Positions 61,250-64,000 of a stretch of 64,000 nt of DNA are shown here, in pieces. The position numbers and the translations under genes were made by a program. Numbering within the stretch: the stretch's first letter is position 1; each line of letters opens with the position of its first letter. The stretch spans positions 26,124,723-26,188,722 of the forward strand of contig CM075103.1 in the NCBI GenBank assembly GCA_037576195.1. Direction: 5' to 3'. Below the pieces are notes generated by a model. That model worked only from the letters and a program-made list of their open reading frames with translations. It was not told the origin of the DNA and ran no database searches. Source of the stretch: Phytoseiulus persimilis (taxonomy: Eukaryota; Arthropoda; Arachnida; Mesostigmata; Phytoseiidae).

Positions 61250-61769
61250 AAGAAAAATGAGCCCGCTCAAGCCCGAATGTACACTGTCGAACGGATTTCA
61301 AGGTATTGTCGGAATCAGGCGACTTTGGCATGTTCGTCGACCGTATTTCCTCCTTTGTCGGACGCCCTCCACTCAATTTTCACCATACGGAGGCGAACTC
61401 GCAGTTTTTCTCGCCAGCTCCGTCTCAAGAGCTCGATAAGAGCGCCAGGGTCCAGTGAGACTTGGTGAGCTAGGAGTCCGCTCTCTTGCGAGAAAATGTC
61501 CTGCTCTCCCCATTGATGGGCAAGAACGTGGGTAGAATGGTGTCCAGAAATCTATTTTGATACCGTTTTCTCAAAACTCTAGAGAATGTGTCCGCTCATT
61601 CGATGATTCCCGGTTGATGGAGCATGCCCGCAATGAAGTGAATAACACGATAAGTTGGAAATGGTGTGTGCCGCTTTTAAGCGATGGTATTGAAAGTAAA
61701 TTCCTGAGGTATAACATCTCTTCTTTAAGACTTTATCTCGATTGACGCCGAGTGCTTTTCCGCTGATGA
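61250..61769. other. Stretch between the MITE and minisatellite array 2
   Basis: No motif, repeat or RNA gene was recognised. Confidence 0.5.
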
Positions 61770-62105
61770 GGTTTTTCAGGGGTCGATCTGACCATCCTTT
61801 CTAGGGTCTAAGAATGGTTCCTGTATCGATCTGGCCATTATTTCTGGAGTCCATGGGGGTTATTCCCCGGTCGCTCCGGCCATTCTTTCCGGAATCCGGA
61901 GGTCATTCCGGAATCGATCTGACCATACTTTTCTGGGTCTGAAAAGGTGATTCCAGTGTCGATTTGACTATCCTTCTTGAACCCGTGAAGCGGATTCGGG
62001 GCCAGTCTAACCATACTTTCCGGGCTCTATAGAAGTGATTCTCGGGTCGGTCCGACCATACTTTGTGGATTCTAAGGGGGTAATGATGGAGTCTATCTAA
62101 CCAGA
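61770..62105. repeat. Minisatellite array 2, about seven and a half units of about 44-46 bp
   Basis: Each unit starts with a variant of TCGATCTGACCAT, continues with a variant of ACTTTCCGGAGTCTA, and ends with a variant of GGTGATTCCGG. The units are diverged but the register is kept throughout. The motif is the same as in the array at 57.90-58.10 kb, about 3.7 kb away. Confidence 0.75.
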
Positions 62106-64000
62106 ACAACATAAACCAATCAACCGAATGAGAAGCTAGTTTCAGGAATGATGCTTACACAATGAAGAGAGAGAAAAGCTCGATGCCAGGGACAGCAGTC
62201 TGAGCGCGCGAAGCGTGACTGATTTCAGTCGGCCAAGGGCTCGCTGGCTTTAGACGATTGTGACGGATGTGTTCCGCCCGAATTGGGCGCTGTTACAGCA
62301 GTGCGAAGTCTCTGAGTCGGTTCATAGGCTCCAAGTAGAATTTTCTGCCCACAGGGGCATGAGGACGCATCGATGCTCCATGGGTTCCGGGGGCTATGCA
62401 TTTCTTTCCTTCTCGAGTCTGTTCATCCTGCGCCGACGGAGCATACAGACTGCTGCGGGCGACCATCGGCGAGGACTGGAAAAGGTGGTCATAAATAACA
62501 ACTGCCTTTGTTTTGCCCGCCTGGTCGCGGTTATCTTCTCCTCGCACGCAGTTTGCTTCACTGAAAATCGGTCGCTTTTTTTCCGCGCGTGTGGTCTCAC
62601 TGGAAACCGAAACCGTTCACCTTCGAGGCAATATCGGACAGACGAACAGGAACAAACCAGAGCGGAGGCAACGAGAACAAGATACTCGACGAGACTACCA
62701 CCGGATATCCGCTGAAACCGGACTCGTGAGCGTCCAGTTTCGTGTCGTAAACGCATCAATCTGCCTTCCTACGCATACACTTGGGAAGGTCTCGACGCAG
62801 TATAACTTCTTTTATTGGAACACGTGCGATATTGAGTGAGGAGAGGAAACTAATAATGAGGACGAGAGTTCCAACGGGGAGGAAAATCGAGTTTATAAAT
62901 ATCGATGGAAGGGTAAAGTGTGAGGCACTAATTCGCAAGTGCTTGGAGTCATTTTCCTTGGTTTCATTCCGTCTATTTGAACCTGCAGTTGAGCTCTTCA
63001 TGGGTTCGCCCAAGGCACTGAGCTCGCGGAAGCACATCAAGGATTGGCTACTGAAAATATTCAGCTGCTGAGTCTGAGAGCGCGAATGGAATCAGCGCCG
63101 ACGATCGCAACGGCGCATGAAGTCAGCGAAAAATGCGCTGATTCAGCATCGGAGAGTCTGGGTCTCGATTCGAGTCTCAGACTTTCGGTTATCCCTTCTG
63201 CGAAATGTCTTGCAACTGAGGCTTTTTCAGATGACCGGGATAGATATGTTTTTTCGACCATCACTTCAATATTCAATTAAACAGCAAATATTCAGATACG
63301 AAGATGTGAGCAGGGTGGGCGTCCGAATCATGGAACACTGACCAGTTATTATTACCTCGCAATTTTGGCCATCTCCAGAGTCAGGGAGTCGTATGCTGGA
63401 TTCGCAGCTGCATCCACGTGGAATCAGCACTACGGGTTATACCCTGAATGAGCCGAAACATCCATAAAATATCCCCCTTTCGCGCTTCGAACACCAGAAA
63501 ACCGAAATCTCCCAATAAAGGTCACCGTCCCATAACTGGTATGCTCACCCTACGGCGATTCCCAGCACGCATTAACACGAGTTCGACGAATATTATTCGA
63601 GTGTTCGTTGACCAGTTAGAAAGATAGCGGGTCAATAGAGCGGAGAGTTCCCACGCCCCGGAAAGGTCGTCGAAGAGATCGCTGAGCGGCAAGCGCGATA
63701 CACGCCAAGCGTTCAGAAGTCTTATTTTCCGACGTTCAAGAGCTCGTCTCAAACCTGACGTATCAGAACACGTTTTGATAACGGTGTGCCCTGCGCGGGG
63801 AGTACTTCCATGAGCGGAGTTGCAAACGCTCGGTGAAGTGGTTCTGTACCGACTCAACGATGTTGATATGTTTCGTTTGGTAACGGATCCATAAAAGACG
63901 ACGATACATGAATCCAGATTCCACAAGAGCGCGACAGGGGCGAATACAGACTCCGGTACTCCTGATAACAGAGCAACGAAATATGGAATTGATGAGGATC
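62106..64000. other. Stretch without a recognised gene
   Basis: Overlapping open frames on both strands at 62.5-63.3 kb and a minus-strand frame at 63522-63926 have no assignable motif. Confidence 0.5.

Noticed and set aside
1-64000. CRISPR arrays, operons, rRNA and bacterial-type genes
   Set aside because: No regularly spaced identical repeats, no tightly packed long frames, no ribosomal RNA signatures; the window is eukaryotic in character.

Overview
The window looks like TE-rich nuclear DNA of an arthropod. It has balanced base composition, no obvious CpG depletion, no operons and no long reading frames. Its one clear host feature is a GPCR exon with a textbook splice donor. The tachykinin-receptor type of that exon, together with BEL/Pao and Ty3/Gypsy relics and R1/jockey-type LINE relics, fits an arthropod. 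A chelicerate such as a mite or tick is possible, but that is inference, not proof.

Layout. From 3.4 to 8.9 kb lie plus-strand relics of non-LTR retrotransposons: an endonuclease plus the start of a reverse transcriptase (3.46-5.62 kb), and a reverse-transcriptase core plus thumb (7.64-8.86 kb). From 10.8 to 34.1 kb lie pieces of BEL/Pao retroelements on both strands. The most extended has RT to integrase in order at 10.8-13.0 kb, minus strand; another clear RT piece is at 33.3-34.1 kb. The tachykinin-receptor first coding exon lies at 27.95-28.46 kb, minus strand. Its intron would run toward position 1, so the first 27.9 kb would be intronic if the gene is intact. From 35 to 57 kb lie four Ty3/Gypsy fossils, an internally deleted pogo/Tigger transposase relic (39.36-40.15 kb) and a hAT transposase C-terminus (about 43.0-43.4 kb). 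From 57.5 to 62.1 kb lie two arrays of one degenerate minisatellite of about 45 bp, a possible Tc1/mariner helix-turn-helix relic, and a 113-bp MITE with TA target duplications.

Other possible genes are weak. The best is a 96-codon single-exon candidate at 48.40-48.69 kb with a strong Kozak context, a TATA-like box, a polyproline stretch, one C-terminal membrane segment and a downstream ATTAAA. Three further small open frames are listed at low confidence.

No multi-gene system, operon, CRISPR array, rRNA or convincing tRNA was seen. Transposon identities rest on reading translated motifs by eye, without database searches, and the confidences reflect that.
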